Source of the DNA: UBA932 sp031548545
GTDB lineage: Bacteria > Bacteroidota > Bacteroidia > Bacteroidales > UBA932
Assembly (NCBI GenBank): GCA_031548545.1
Contig: JAVBQY010000024.1
Location: 1 to 14,026 of the forward strand
Length of the DNA stretch: 14,026 nucleotides
Direction of reading: 5' to 3'
A program made the position numbers and the translations under genes. The notes under the pieces were generated by a model. The model was not told the origin of the DNA, did not search any database, and saw only the letters and a list, made by a program, of their open reading frames with translations. Positions 6,015-13,922 of this stretch are shown piece after piece. How positions within the stretch are numbered: position 1 is the stretch's first letter; every line of letters begins with the position of its first letter.

Positions 6015-6022
6015 TATCTTTG
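6015..6022 (+). promoter_or_regulatory. -7 box for the RND pump gene
   Basis: TATCTTTG matches TAnnTTTG, 29 bases before the ATG at 6052. The A/T-rich leader has no strong Shine-Dalgarno sequence, as is common in this phylum. Confidence 0.6.
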
Positions 6023-6051
6023 CAGGATACAGGTTATTATATTTAAAGCCT

Positions 6052-9000
6052 ATGTCTCTTTCTTCAACCAGCATACACCGGCCGGTATTGGCCACGGTAC
6101 TCAATATCATCCTGCTGATATTGGGGGCCATCGGTTTTTCCTATCTGGGCGTGCGCGACTATCCCAGCGTAGACCCCTCCATTGTTACGGTAAGCACCAA
6201 TTTCCCCGGCGCCAATGCCGATGTGATAGAGACCCAGATTACCGAACCCCTGGAGTCGGCCATCAACGGCATTCCCGGCATCCGCTCCATTTCCAGCGTG
6301 AGCCGTGACGGGGCCAGCCGCATCACCGTAGAGTTCAACCTTGAGGTGGATATGGAAACGGCCGCCAATGACGTGCGCGACAAGGTATCCGGCTCTTTGC
6401 GCCGGTTGCCGCAGGACGTGGACCCTCCGGTAGTAGAGAAAGCCGATGCCGATGCCAATCCCATTTTCGGCGTATCCCTGCGGAGTGACCGCCGTTCCAT
6501 GATAGACCTCAGTAACTATGCGGAGATTAACTTCAAAGAACGCTTGCAGACGATTTCCGGAGTGAGCAGCGTGGGTATCTGGGGCTCCAAGAAAATGTCC
6601 ATCCGCCTGAAAATGGATCCGGCGCGCTTGGCCGCCTATGCCCTTACGCCCCTGGATGTACGCAATGCCGTAACCCGTGAAAACGTAGAGTTACCCTCCG
6701 GCCGTATAGAGGGCGAGAATACGGAGTTGACGGTGCGTACCTTCGGCCGGCTCCGCACGATTGATGATTTTAACAACCTGGTGGTCTATCAGGATGGTGA
6801 GCGGCTGGTGCGCTTCAGTGACATCGGTATTGCGGAAATAGAGCCCGAAAATGTGCGCTCCATCCAGAAAGTAAATGGCGTACCGGCCATCAGCTGCGTG
6901 CTGGTGCCGCAACCGGGCGCCAACTACATAGATATTGTAGACCGTGCACAAGAGGTGATCAAAGAGTTGAAGAAAGACCTTCCGGAAGATATCGTTGTGG
7001 AAACATCATTTGATAACACCGTATTTATCAGACAGTCGCTCGGCGAGGTACAGAGCACCATTTTTGAAGCCTTCGCCCTTGTTGTGTTGATCATCTTTCT
7101 CTTCCTCCGCAACTGGCGCACGACATTGATTCCTGTGCTGGCCATCCCCATATCGCTCATCGGAGCCTTCTTTGTCATGTACCTGGCCGGCTTCACCATT
7201 AATATCCTCACCCTCTTTGCTGTAGTGCTGGCTATCGGGCTAGTGGTGGATGACGCCATCGTTATGATGGAAAACATCTATACCAAGATAGAGAACGGAA
7301 TGAGCCCGAAGGAAGCGGGCCTGGCCGGGTCCAGGGAAATATTTTTTGCTGTCATCTCTACCACTGTCACCCTGGTGGCGGTGTTTTTCCCTATTGTCTT
7401 TTTGCAGGGCGTGACCGGCCGTTTGTTCCGCGAGTTTAGTATTGTTATTGCAGGGTCTGTGTGTATATCAGCCTTTGTCGCCCTGACCTTCACGCCCATG
7501 TTGTCCACCAAACTGCTGAATAAAAACGCTACGGAAAACTGGTTTTACCGGGTGACGGAACCCTTTTTCAACGGCTTGATCAACGCCTACCGCCGTTCAC
7601 TGGAATGGTTCATGCGTTTCCGCTATATCGCCTTTATCATTGTAGCCGCCGCCATAGGCTCGATTGCCTGGATGTGGTCGCAGCTGCCTTCGGAAATGGC
7701 GCCGCTGGAAGACCGTTCTTATATCACCGTCAGTTCCGTGGCCCAGGAAGGCATCACCTTTGATTACATGCAACGCTATGCGGACGAGGTGGTCAGTTTA
7801 ATAGAACAGGAGATTCCCAATGAATATGAGAGCCTGAATTCCGGAGCCGGTATGGGCAACGTGAATACCTCCTGGTTGCGGATAAAACTGGTTCAACCCG
7901 AAGACCGTCCTGAAACCCAGCAGCAGATTGCCGACCGCCTGAGCCCCTCGGTGCGCAAGCTTACCGGCGCCCGCTCTTTTGTGACCCAACAACAAACCTT
8001 CGGCGGCCGGCGCGGCGGACTGCCCGTACAGTATATCATCCAGGCCAAGAACCTCGATGACCTGAAAAAATACCTGCCCGCCTTTATGGATGAGGTGAAT
8101 AAAAGCGCCGTGTTCTCCGCCTCCGACCTCAACCTGAAATTCACCAAGCCCGAGGTGACCATTACCATTAACCGCGAGAAGGCCGCCCTGCTCGGGCTTA
8201 CCGTGCAGAACATAGCACAGACCCTGCAACTCACCATGAGCGAACAGCGTATAGGTTATTACATATACAACGGCAAACAATACCAGATCCTGAGCCAGTA
8301 TGACCGCTCCAACCGCAATAAACCCACGGACCTTACCGATGCCTATGTGCGCAACACGGCCGGCGATCTGATCCAGCTGGATAATGTAGTGGCCATCCAG
8401 GAAAGCAGTATGCCTCCGCAGTTGTACCGGTACAACCGCTTTGTCTCGGCCACCGTCTCGGCCGGCCTGGCCAAGGGCTATACCCTCGGACAGGGGATTG
8501 AGGAGATGGACCGTATTGCCGACAAGGTGCTTAGTGAAGACTTTAGCACAACATTATCCGGTGATTCCAAGGATTTCGTGGAGAGCACCTCCAGCCTGAT
8601 GTTTGCCTTTGTCCTGGCCCTGGTGTTGATTTATCTGGTGCTTTCGGCACAGTTCGAAAGCTTCCGCGACCCTATGATTATCATGTTCACCGTGCCCCTC
8701 TCCGTGATGGGCGCCCTGCTGGCCATGACGCTCTACGGACAGACATTAAATATCTTCAGTGAAATCGGTATCATCATGCTCATTGGCCTGGTGACCAAGA
8801 ACGGTATTCTTATTGTGGAATTTGCCAACCAACGCCGCAGCCTGGGCCTTCCGTTGATGGAGGCCATTAAAGAGTCCGCCGTCTCCCGTTTCCGTCCCAT
8901 TTTAATGACGAGCCTCTCCACCATCCTGGGTATCCTGCCGTTGGCTATGGCTACCGGCGCCGGCGCCGAAAGCCGCGTGGCCATGGGGATAGCCGTTGTC

Positions 9001-9081
9001 GGTGGTATGATCTGTGCCACCCTGCTTACCTTGTATGTGATTCCGGCTATTTATTCTTACCTGGCCAGCCGGAGAAAATAA
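6052..9081 (+). CDS. RND multidrug efflux permease (HAE1 family, AcrB-like)
   Basis: The 1009-residue inner-membrane protein is a proton-driven RND pump of the hydrophobe/amphiphile efflux type. TM1 lies near residues 10-30 (HRPVLATVLNIILLILGAIG), followed by the porter-domain segment EPLESAINGIPGIRSISSVSRDGAS. TM2-TM6 cluster near 330-480 and TM8-TM12 near 855-1000, giving the usual twofold repeat. The proton-relay residues are present: D400 and D401 in IGLVVDDAIVMMEN (TM4) and K916 in LVTKNGILIVEFANQRR (TM10). Length is a little under the AcrB size. The expected adaptor is at 1717-2793 on the other strand and no TolC-type channel is seen. The gene ends 6 bases before the protease gene, which suggests co-transcription. 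The substrate cannot be told from sequence. Confidence 0.96.
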   Translation: MSLSSTSIHRPVLATVLNIILLILGAIGFSYLGVRDYPSVDPSIVTVSTNFPGANADVIETQITEPLESAINGIPGIRSISSVSRDGASRITVEFNLEVDMETAANDVRDKVSGSLRRLPQDVDPPVVEKADADANPIFGVSLRSDRRSMIDLSNYAEINFKERLQTISGVSSVGIWGSKKMSIRLKMDPARLAAYALTPLDVRNAVTRENVELPSGRIEGENTELTVRTFGRLRTIDDFNNLVVYQDGERLVRFSDIGIAEIEPENVRSIQKVNGVPAISCVLVPQPGANYIDIVDRAQEVIKELKKDLPEDIVVETSFDNTVFIRQSLGEVQSTIFEAFALVVLIIFLFLRNWRTTLIPVLAIPISLIGAFFVMYLAGFTINILTLFAVVLAIGLVVDDAIVMMENIYTKIENGMSPKEAGLAGSREIFFAVISTTVTLVAVFFPIVFLQGVTGRLFREFSIVIAGSVCISAFVALTFTPMLSTKLLNKNATENWFYRVTEPFFNGLINAYRRSLEWFMRFRYIAFIIVAAAIGSIAWMWSQLPSEMAPLEDRSYITVSSVAQEGITFDYMQRYADEVVSLIEQEIPNEYESLNSGAGMGNVNTSWLRIKLVQPEDRPETQQQIADRLSPSVRKLTGARSFVTQQQTFGGRRGGLPVQYIIQAKNLDDLKKYLPAFMDEVNKSAVFSASDLNLKFTKPEVTITINREKAALLGLTVQNIAQTLQLTMSEQRIGYYIYNGKQYQILSQYDRSNRNKPTDLTDAYVRNTAGDLIQLDNVVAIQESSMPPQLYRYNRFVSATVSAGLAKGYTLGQGIEEMDRIADKVLSEDFSTTLSGDSKDFVESTSSLMFAFVLALVLIYLVLSAQFESFRDPMIIMFTVPLSVMGALLAMTLYGQTLNIFSEIGIIMLIGLVTKNGILIVEFANQRRSLGLPLMEAIKESAVSRFRPILMTSLSTILGILPLAMATGAGAESRVAMGIAVVGGMICATLLTLYVIPAIYSYLASRRK

Positions 9082-9087
9082 ATTAAT

Positions 9088-11109
9088 ATGATGCGGATTT
9101 GTACTTTTTTGATAGGCCTGCTCTGTACCCTTGAACTGGCGGCGCAAGGCGAGGTGGTCCCGGGCTTGTTGCAGGTAAGGCTCAAACCGGCTGTAGCACA
9201 AAGTCTGCAGGATCCGCTGGCCATCCGGCCTTTGGGCGTGGCCAATGCGCGTTATCAGGCGGTTGGTATGAAACCGGTATTCCAGGTCGGCGGGCCGTTT
9301 GAAGCGCGCCAGCGGCGTTATGGCCTGCATTTATGGTACGAACTGCAAATTGATACAACGACCGATATGAGGGCTGCCGCAGCCTCTTACCTGGCCGCAG
9401 GTGCGGTGGATGTGGCTACCCCGGTGTACCGGATCTCGCGACCGGAGGAGGCTGTTATTCCCTACCGTCCTGTTGCCGCCCCGGCTGCTGCGACGCTTAC
9501 GCCCGATGACCCTTTCTTCCCGCAACAATGGAATTTGAATAATACGGGCCAAACGGCCTCCAAGGCGGTGGCCGGAGTAGATATCCGCATGCCTGCCGCC
9601 TGGACGCTGGCTACCGTCCGCCCGGAAGTTGTCGTTGCGGTGATTGACGGGGGCATTGACTACAACCACCCGGACCTGCGCGACAATATGTGGGTGAATG
9701 AGGCGGAATTCAACGGACGGCCCGGCATAGACGATGACGGCAACGGCTATGTCGACGATATCTACGGCTATAATTTTACATCCTCCACTCCGGTTGCGTA
9801 TACGCCCAATAACCACGGCACCCATGTGGCCGGCATTGTCGCCGCCCGCAGCAATGATGCCCTTGGCGTGGCCGGCATTGCCGGTGGCTGGGGCGCTGCG
9901 CGGGGTGTACGCATGATTTCCTGCGCTATTTTTAGCGGAATGTATACGGCTTCCGCCACAGACATAGCCCGCGCCATACAGTATGCCGCCGACAATGGGG
10001 CGGTAATTGCGCAGAACAGCTGGGGTTATGATGCCGCCGGTTATTATGATCCTGTGGTACGCACGGCAATTAACTATTTTATTGATAATGCAGGAAAGGA
10101 TAACGACGGTTTAGCTTTGCCCGGAACCCCCATGGCGGGCGGTATCTTGTTTTTTGTATCGGGGAATGATAATAGCGCGCGCGAAGACTGGTACCCCGGC
10201 GCCTTTGATGAAGTAACAAGTGTAGCTGCGGTAGCGCCTAACGGCCTCCGGGCCTACTATTCCAACTATAGCAAAACGGTAGACATCACAGCCCCGGGAG
10301 GTGATCTCCAGCTGAGCAATCCGCAGGGTGCAATATTAAGTACCCTTAGCCTTGCTTCCGGCGGTTATGGCTGGATGCAGGGCACTTCCATGGCCTGTCC
10401 TCATGTCTCCGGCGTGGCCGCCCTGGTGCTTTCCAAATTCGGTTCGGCAACTTATACGCCGGCCATGCTCCGGCGGTGCCTGCTGGCCTCGGTGAATCCC
10501 TTGCCCAATGAGCCGCAGTACCTGGCCGGAAAAATGGGCGCCGGTTTAATCGACGCCTCAAAAGCCTTGGCCGATAATGTTATCCGGGTTCAGGCCGTGA
10601 CGCTTAGCCCTTCATCCTTGTCCTTGTTAGTGGGCGATACGGCCTCCTTGTCCGTAACCTTTATTCCTGCCGATGCTACGAACCGGGAGGTGGAGTGGGA
10701 GAGTGCGGCCCCGTCCGTAGTTGCCGTAAGTCCTACCGGCGACATTACAGCCTTACAAGCCGGTAATACTACCGTTTCCGTTACTTCTGCAGACGGCGGC
10801 CACAGGGCGGCTTGTGCCGTTACGGTCTACGCATCGCCACGGATACCGGAGGCATTCAGCCCCAATGGCGACGGCATTAATGATTACTTCGATATCGTGC
10901 TGGACAGCCGCGAAACTTATAGCCTGCAGGTCTTTGACCGCTCCGGGCAGCCCTATTACCTCTGGGATGATTACCGCGGCGCCTGGGACGCAGTGGCCAA
11001 TACCGGCCGCCATTCGGGTGAAAAGATGCTTCCCGGTACTTATTTTTATAGGCTTTCCGCCCTCCGATCCGGCCGGAGCTGGTCGGGCTGGGTGGTGGTG
11101 AGGTATTAA
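9088..11109 (+). CDS. Secreted S8 subtilisin-like protease with Ig-like and T9SS type B sorting domains
   Basis: The 673-residue protein starts with a signal peptide (hydrophobic residues 5-19, likely cut after AAQ) and a prodomain-like region to about residue 130. The S8 domain shows the catalytic triad: D187 in AVIDGGIDYNHPDL, H243 in NNHGTHVAGI and S434 in GTSMACPHVSG, with oxyanion N360 in SGNDNS. Residues about 500-580 form a bacterial Ig-like (BID_2) domain: LSPSSLSLLVGDTASLSV... ending VSVTSADGG. The C-terminus (about 582-673), beginning PEAFSPNGDGINDYFDI, is a gliding-motility-associated CHU_C domain, the type B signal for the type IX secretion system. Surface attachment or secretion is therefore expected. 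The gene follows the RND pump by 6 bases, and its TAA shares four bases with the stop of the converging gene. Confidence 0.95.
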   Translation: MMRICTFLIGLLCTLELAAQGEVVPGLLQVRLKPAVAQSLQDPLAIRPLGVANARYQAVGMKPVFQVGGPFEARQRRYGLHLWYELQIDTTTDMRAAAASYLAAGAVDVATPVYRISRPEEAVIPYRPVAAPAAATLTPDDPFFPQQWNLNNTGQTASKAVAGVDIRMPAAWTLATVRPEVVVAVIDGGIDYNHPDLRDNMWVNEAEFNGRPGIDDDGNGYVDDIYGYNFTSSTPVAYTPNNHGTHVAGIVAARSNDALGVAGIAGGWGAARGVRMISCAIFSGMYTASATDIARAIQYAADNGAVIAQNSWGYDAAGYYDPVVRTAINYFIDNAGKDNDGLALPGTPMAGGILFFVSGNDNSAREDWYPGAFDEVTSVAAVAPNGLRAYYSNYSKTVDITAPGGDLQLSNPQGAILSTLSLASGGYGWMQGTSMACPHVSGVAALVLSKFGSATYTPAMLRRCLLASVNPLPNEPQYLAGKMGAGLIDASKALADNVIRVQAVTLSPSSLSLLVGDTASLSVTFIPADATNREVEWESAAPSVVAVSPTGDITALQAGNTTVSVTSADGGHRAACAVTVYASPRIPEAFSPNGDGINDYFDIVLDSRETYSLQVFDRSGQPYYLWDDYRGAWDAVANTGRHSGEKMLPGTYFYRLSALRSGRSWSGWVVVRY

Positions 11110-12584
11110 TTGTTTTTCAGGTAATATTTGCCGGTTTTTTTGGAGCCGCGGTATTCGATGAGTCCTTTGTCTTTGAGTTCATCAATATATCGCATAGTGG
11201 TACGTAGTCCTTTTCCAAGCTTCTCGGATAATTCTTTGCCGGACAATTTTACATTTTGTTTTAATAGGATCAGGATGTCTTCCATTGTACCGTTTATCGT
11301 GCCATTTATCGTGCCATTTATCGTGCCATCTGATTTTTCGGATAGGGCATGAGCTGGTAGAATGACCAGTACATGAGTGCTTTGCTTATCAGTTTCGAAA
11401 ATCGGTTTTGGTGACCCGTTATACGCCATTGACTCATAAATGGTGGGTAATCCCGTACCCCTCCCTTCAGTAAGTTGCAATTCCTTTAGAAAATCACCGA
11501 TACGTCGGTTACGGTACTCCCGGGATACAATCCGTCTTTGGCTGCTTAATATGGCGGCCGTAACCGGAGGAACGGGTCCTGGGAAACTGAGAATTTCAAC
11601 TTTATCGGGCCAAACCTGCACTTCAATAGGCGAACATGTTTCGTAACTTTTATGATAAACGGCATTGGCCAAGGCTTCTTCAACCGCTTCGTAAGGGAAA
11701 TTATAAAAGCGTAACGCTTCGGCTTTGTTCGGCTGCTTAATGACTTGTTCCCCGATAATATTTGTGCGAAAAAAAGATAAAGTATCCCTTAACTGTTTAT
11801 GTAAAGGGCCTTTGAAATAATATTCCTGAAATTGCCGGCCGGAATTGTCTTTATGCCATACCAATTCAATCCAGGCTCTTTGGAAAAACTTCTCAGGCTC
11901 TTTAGAGAAAAATAGTAATCCTACATTTACCGGGCGTAAATTTTCATCGGGCCCTTTAGCTATGTGCATGGCCCGGCAGAGGTCCGGTAATAGCATCCGG
12001 GTGCTTTCTTCGTAAAGGTTACTTTTGATTTCCTGTAAATAAGCCTGTATTAGCCCCAGGTCCAGGTCCTGAATAGATGCCTGGTTGTTTATGCGATCGT
12101 CAAAAGGTATCCGGGCTGTGAGCTCTTGTAGTTGCCGCAAGCTTTCACCCTGGGCGATAATATTCCGGGAACCTATGCGTATGTAAGATTGCCGTTGCGC
12201 TTTCGTACCTAATGTTGTTAAGGCCGAATAAGGCCTGTAGTCACCGGCCGGACACCAAAGCACCAAGATGTGTTTTTCTTGCAAAAGATAAGGCTGCATT
12301 ATAGGGAAATATCCGGGTAATACTTTGTGTCCTAATAAGAGGATCTCGCCCTGTATTTTATCTATCTGTTCCTGTTCCAGTCCGGCGGGAGGCAATACCG
12401 GCCGGCCATTTTGTTCTGCAATACCCAGTACGATGTAGCCACCGCCCCAGTTGTGCAAATCATTGGCAAAGGCGCACATACTGTGCATTACCTCTTCCGG
12501 GTTCCATCCTTGTTTAAATTCCAGCCGTTCCCATTCTATGGTATTGCCGTGAATTAAAGATTCAATATTGACTGGTAGGGCCAT
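11106..12584 (-). CDS. AlbA_2/Schlafen-type ATPase transcriptional regulator (RecG-like, AAA_4)
   Basis: The 492-residue protein has the layout of Bacteroidota ATP-binding putative regulators. The N-terminal AlbA_2 (Schlafen AAA_4) domain includes ERLEFKQGWNPEEVMHSMCAFAND and GGGYIVLGIAE. A helical middle with LRPVNVGLLFFSKEPEKFF follows. A GHKL-type ATPase-like C-terminal domain has EEALANAVYHKSYE with N307, VEILSFPGP, and RNRRIGDFLKELQLTEGRGTGLPTI. A winged helix ends the protein (about 436-492: LSGKELSEKLGKGLRTTMRYI...). Between them a 12-base repeat encodes four GT(I/M) units. The start at 12584 was chosen because a TAnnTTTG box lies 30 bases upstream. Its DNA target is not known. It is divergent from the cupin gene and may control it, which is inference only. 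Confidence 0.88.
   Translation of the reverse strand: MALPVNIESLIHGNTIEWERLEFKQGWNPEEVMHSMCAFANDLHNWGGGYIVLGIAEQNGRPVLPPAGLEQEQIDKIQGEILLLGHKVLPGYFPIMQPYLLQEKHILVLWCPAGDYRPYSALTTLGTKAQRQSYIRIGSRNIIAQGESLRQLQELTARIPFDDRINNQASIQDLDLGLIQAYLQEIKSNLYEESTRMLLPDLCRAMHIAKGPDENLRPVNVGLLFFSKEPEKFFQRAWIELVWHKDNSGRQFQEYYFKGPLHKQLRDTLSFFRTNIIGEQVIKQPNKAEALRFYNFPYEAVEEALANAVYHKSYETCSPIEVQVWPDKVEILSFPGPVPPVTAAILSSQRRIVSREYRNRRIGDFLKELQLTEGRGTGLPTIYESMAYNGSPKPIFETDKQSTHVLVILPAHALSEKSDGTINGTINGTINGTMEDILILLKQNVKLSGKELSEKLGKGLRTTMRYIDELKDKGLIEYRGSKKTGKYYLKNN
11287..11334. repeat. 12-base tandem repeat inside the AlbA_2 ATPase gene (4 units)
   Basis: Four 12-base units, gtaccgtttatc, gtgccatttatc twice, and gtgccatctgat, encode the linker DGTINGTINGTINGT between ATPase-like and winged-helix domains. 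The middle units are identical. Unit gain or loss would be in frame, changing linker length without breaking the protein. Confidence 0.9.
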
Positions 12585-12613
12585 ATAAGTGGAGGTTTTA
12601 TTGATTAATACCA

Positions 12614-12621
12614 CAAAGGTA
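12614..12621 (-). promoter_or_regulatory. -7 box for the AlbA_2 ATPase gene
   Basis: The minus strand reads TACCTTTG, a TAnnTTTG match, 29 bases upstream of the chosen ATG at 12584. The longer start about 100 bases upstream would lie before this promoter and inside the cupin region. Confidence 0.5.
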
Positions 12622-12631
12622 AAAATATTTC

Positions 12632-12639
12632 TATATTTG
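12632..12639 (+). promoter_or_regulatory. -7 box for the cupin gene
   Basis: TATATTTG fits TAnnTTTG and lies 24 bases before the cupin ATG at 12664. The two opposing boxes are only 10 bases apart, so one bound protein could affect both promoters. Confidence 0.5.
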
Positions 12640-12663
12640 TTGTTTGGAAAAACAGGATGTAGT

Positions 12664-13140
12664 ATGACAGCGCATGAAATAATCACCCATTTGCACCTGC
12701 AGCCCCACCCGGAAGGCGGCTACTACAGTGAAACCTACCGGCCGGAGCGTTATCTCTCTGCACCGGCGGGTGAGCGGCGCTTATGTACCGCTATTTATTA
12801 CCTGCTCTCCGGCTCCGATAAGTCGCATTTTCATCGCCTGACATCCGATGAATTATGGCTCTTTCATCAAGGAGAAGCCATAGAACTATGCTACATAGAA
12901 GCCGGTGTCGTAAAAATTGTTTTATTGGGGAATAACCTGCTTTCCGGTGAACAACCTCAATGCTTAGTGCCCGCCGGCTTGTGGTTTGCCGCCCGCATAC
13001 CCTCCGGCCGCGGCTATGCGCTGGTTAGCTGTATCGTGAGCCCCGGCTTTGACTTCAATGATTTTGAATTGGCCCAACGAGCAACTTTGTTACAGGACTT
13101 TCCGTCATTGAGCACCACCATCCTTGAATTCACACAATAA
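12664..13140 (+). CDS. DUF985 / cupin_5 family protein
   Basis: The 158-residue protein matches the cupin-like DUF985 family, whose exact substrate is not established. Hallmarks are LQPHPEGGYYSETYRPE at the N-terminus, TAIYYLLSGSDKSHFHRLTSDELWLFHQGEAIEL with the cupin metal-type His and Glu residues, VPAGLWFAA, and GYALVSCIVSPGFDFNDFELA near the C-terminus. Length is as expected for the family. The ATG at 12664 is preceded by a TAnnTTTG box; an in-frame start at 12589 would overlap both promoters. The gene ends 21 bases from the stop of the HipA fragment converging on it. Confidence 0.93.
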   Translation: MTAHEIITHLHLQPHPEGGYYSETYRPERYLSAPAGERRLCTAIYYLLSGSDKSHFHRLTSDELWLFHQGEAIELCYIEAGVVKIVLLGNNLLSGEQPQCLVPAGLWFAARIPSGRGYALVSCIVSPGFDFNDFELAQRATLLQDFPSLSTTILEFTQ

Positions 13141-13161
13141 TTTCCGTATTCCGGGGTAGTA

Positions 13162-13497
13162 TCATTCACTCAATATAGCCCATCTCTCCTGTATCAATGC
13201 TTTGTATTTTTCTTTCATCTGCTGAGGAAGAAAAGAGCTATCAATGAATGCTAACCACTCCGGTAATACCTTCCGAAATTTGTTATATACATTTTCGATT
13301 GCTTTATCATCGACCTTCATCGTTTTTAAAAAGCGGTCAAAATCCGCTTTCTTCAACTTACGTTTTTTGCCATTCAACGTCAATGCCAGTTCTTCGTTAT
13401 CTTGCGGTATTACCAGTTTTGTCGATAAAAGGTCATAAGCCGGAGCCAAGGTACATTCCCCGGCCTTTTTGTAAAGTGAAAAATTTTTCAGGTGCAT
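13162..13497 (-). CDS. HipA C-terminal fragment (kinase core lost)
   Basis: The 111-residue frame matches the end of HipA-like kinase toxins. It begins at the metal- and catalysis-linked MHLKNFSL motif, preceded in frame by LTGNAD without a start codon. It contains APAYDLLSTKL, the DFG-like acidic site, then a helical end with ...LPEWLAFIDSSFLPQQMKEKYKALIQERW. The N-lobe, including the ATP-binding loop and the phosphorylation segment, is missing, so it cannot act as a kinase. Translation could start at the Met at 13497, but I see no independent promoter or ribosome site. It is best seen as the tail of a deleted hipA whose start is at 13625. Confidence 0.85.
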   Translation of the reverse strand: MHLKNFSLYKKAGECTLAPAYDLLSTKLVIPQDNEELALTLNGKKRKLKKADFDRFLKTMKVDDKAIENVYNKFRKVLPEWLAFIDSSFLPQQMKEKYKALIQERWAILSE

Positions 13498-13511
13498 GTC
13501 TGCATTTCCGG

Positions 13512-13625
13512 TTAGGCATCTTTATTCGCCAAATAGACTGTATCATACACAAATGTGTAGCCGTTCTCATCTTCGGTGAGTGTACCCACCGGATGGTCAT
13601 ACATAAATATTTTAGCCTGTTTCAT
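13512..13625 (-). pseudogene. 5' end of hipA, truncated by internal deletion
   Basis: Starting from the ATG at 13625, which overlaps the stop of the HipB-like gene as ATGA, 37 codons read MKQAKIFMYDHPVGTLTEDE and on to YLANKDA before a TAA at 13512-13514. This is the beginning of the HipA N-subdomain. The normal continuation is absent; the next bases read, one frame off, LTGNADMHLKN, which belongs near the C-terminus of the kinase. A deletion of the middle of the gene therefore explains both pieces, with its junction near 13513-13518. Confidence 0.8.
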
Positions 13626-13846
13626 TGCTCTATCAGATTATTTCTGTCCATCGGGACAACACCCAATTGCCCCCCGAACAATTTTAATACTTGATTTACC
13701 TTGTCCATTTTCAGGGTTTCCTTACCCTGTTCCAGTTCACGCAGGAAACGCAGTCCTACGCCTGCTTTCTGTGCAAACTCTTCACGTGAAAATCCAAGCG
13801 CCTTGCGTTTTGACTTCACATATTCGTTTAATGGTAAATTGTCCAT
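13622..13846 (-). CDS. HipB-like XRE-family antitoxin/regulator
   Basis: The 74-residue protein is a single helix-turn-helix domain of the XRE/Cro type: LNEYVKSKRKALGFSREEFAQKAGVGLRFLRELEQGKETLKMDKVNQVLKLFGGQLGVVP, with the recognition helix near residues 30-42. HipB-type proteins bind and neutralise HipA and repress their own operon. The start at 13846 (MDNLPLNEY) was chosen because a TAnnTTTG box lies just upstream at 13867-13874. Its TGA overlaps the ATG of hipA, the usual antitoxin-first operon. It looks intact although its toxin is deleted, so if expressed it would be an orphan regulator. Confidence 0.85.
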   Translation of the reverse strand: MDNLPLNEYVKSKRKALGFSREEFAQKAGVGLRFLRELEQGKETLKMDKVNQVLKLFGGQLGVVPMDRNNLIEQ

Positions 13847-13866
13847 ATTTAATACCTTTTCGGGTA

Positions 13867-13874
13867 CAAATATA
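13867..13874 (-). promoter_or_regulatory. -7 box for the hipB-like gene
   Basis: The minus strand reads TATATTTG, matching TAnnTTTG, about 20 bases before the ATG at 13846. A purine-rich aaaagg follows and may help ribosome binding. The region upstream is interrupted within 13 bases by the hairpin at 13887-13922. Confidence 0.5.
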
Positions 13875-13886
13875 ATGATTGTTTTT

Positions 13887-13922
13887 AAGAGGGTGTCCAA
13901 AAAGTAAAATGGACATCCTCTT
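13887..13922. terminator. Hairpin resembling an intrinsic terminator or IS end
   Basis: Bases 13887-13899 (aagagggtgtcca) pair with 13910-13922 (tggacatcctctt): 13 pairs with one G-U when read as plus-strand RNA, loop of 10. It is followed by a T-rich tail (ttgttttttgttt), giving a plus-strand terminator shape. Hairpins with this gagggtgtcca core also occur at insertion-sequence ends as I remember them, so an IS boundary next to hipB is an alternative. No plus-strand gene that it should terminate is close; the nearest ends at 13140. Confidence 0.55.
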
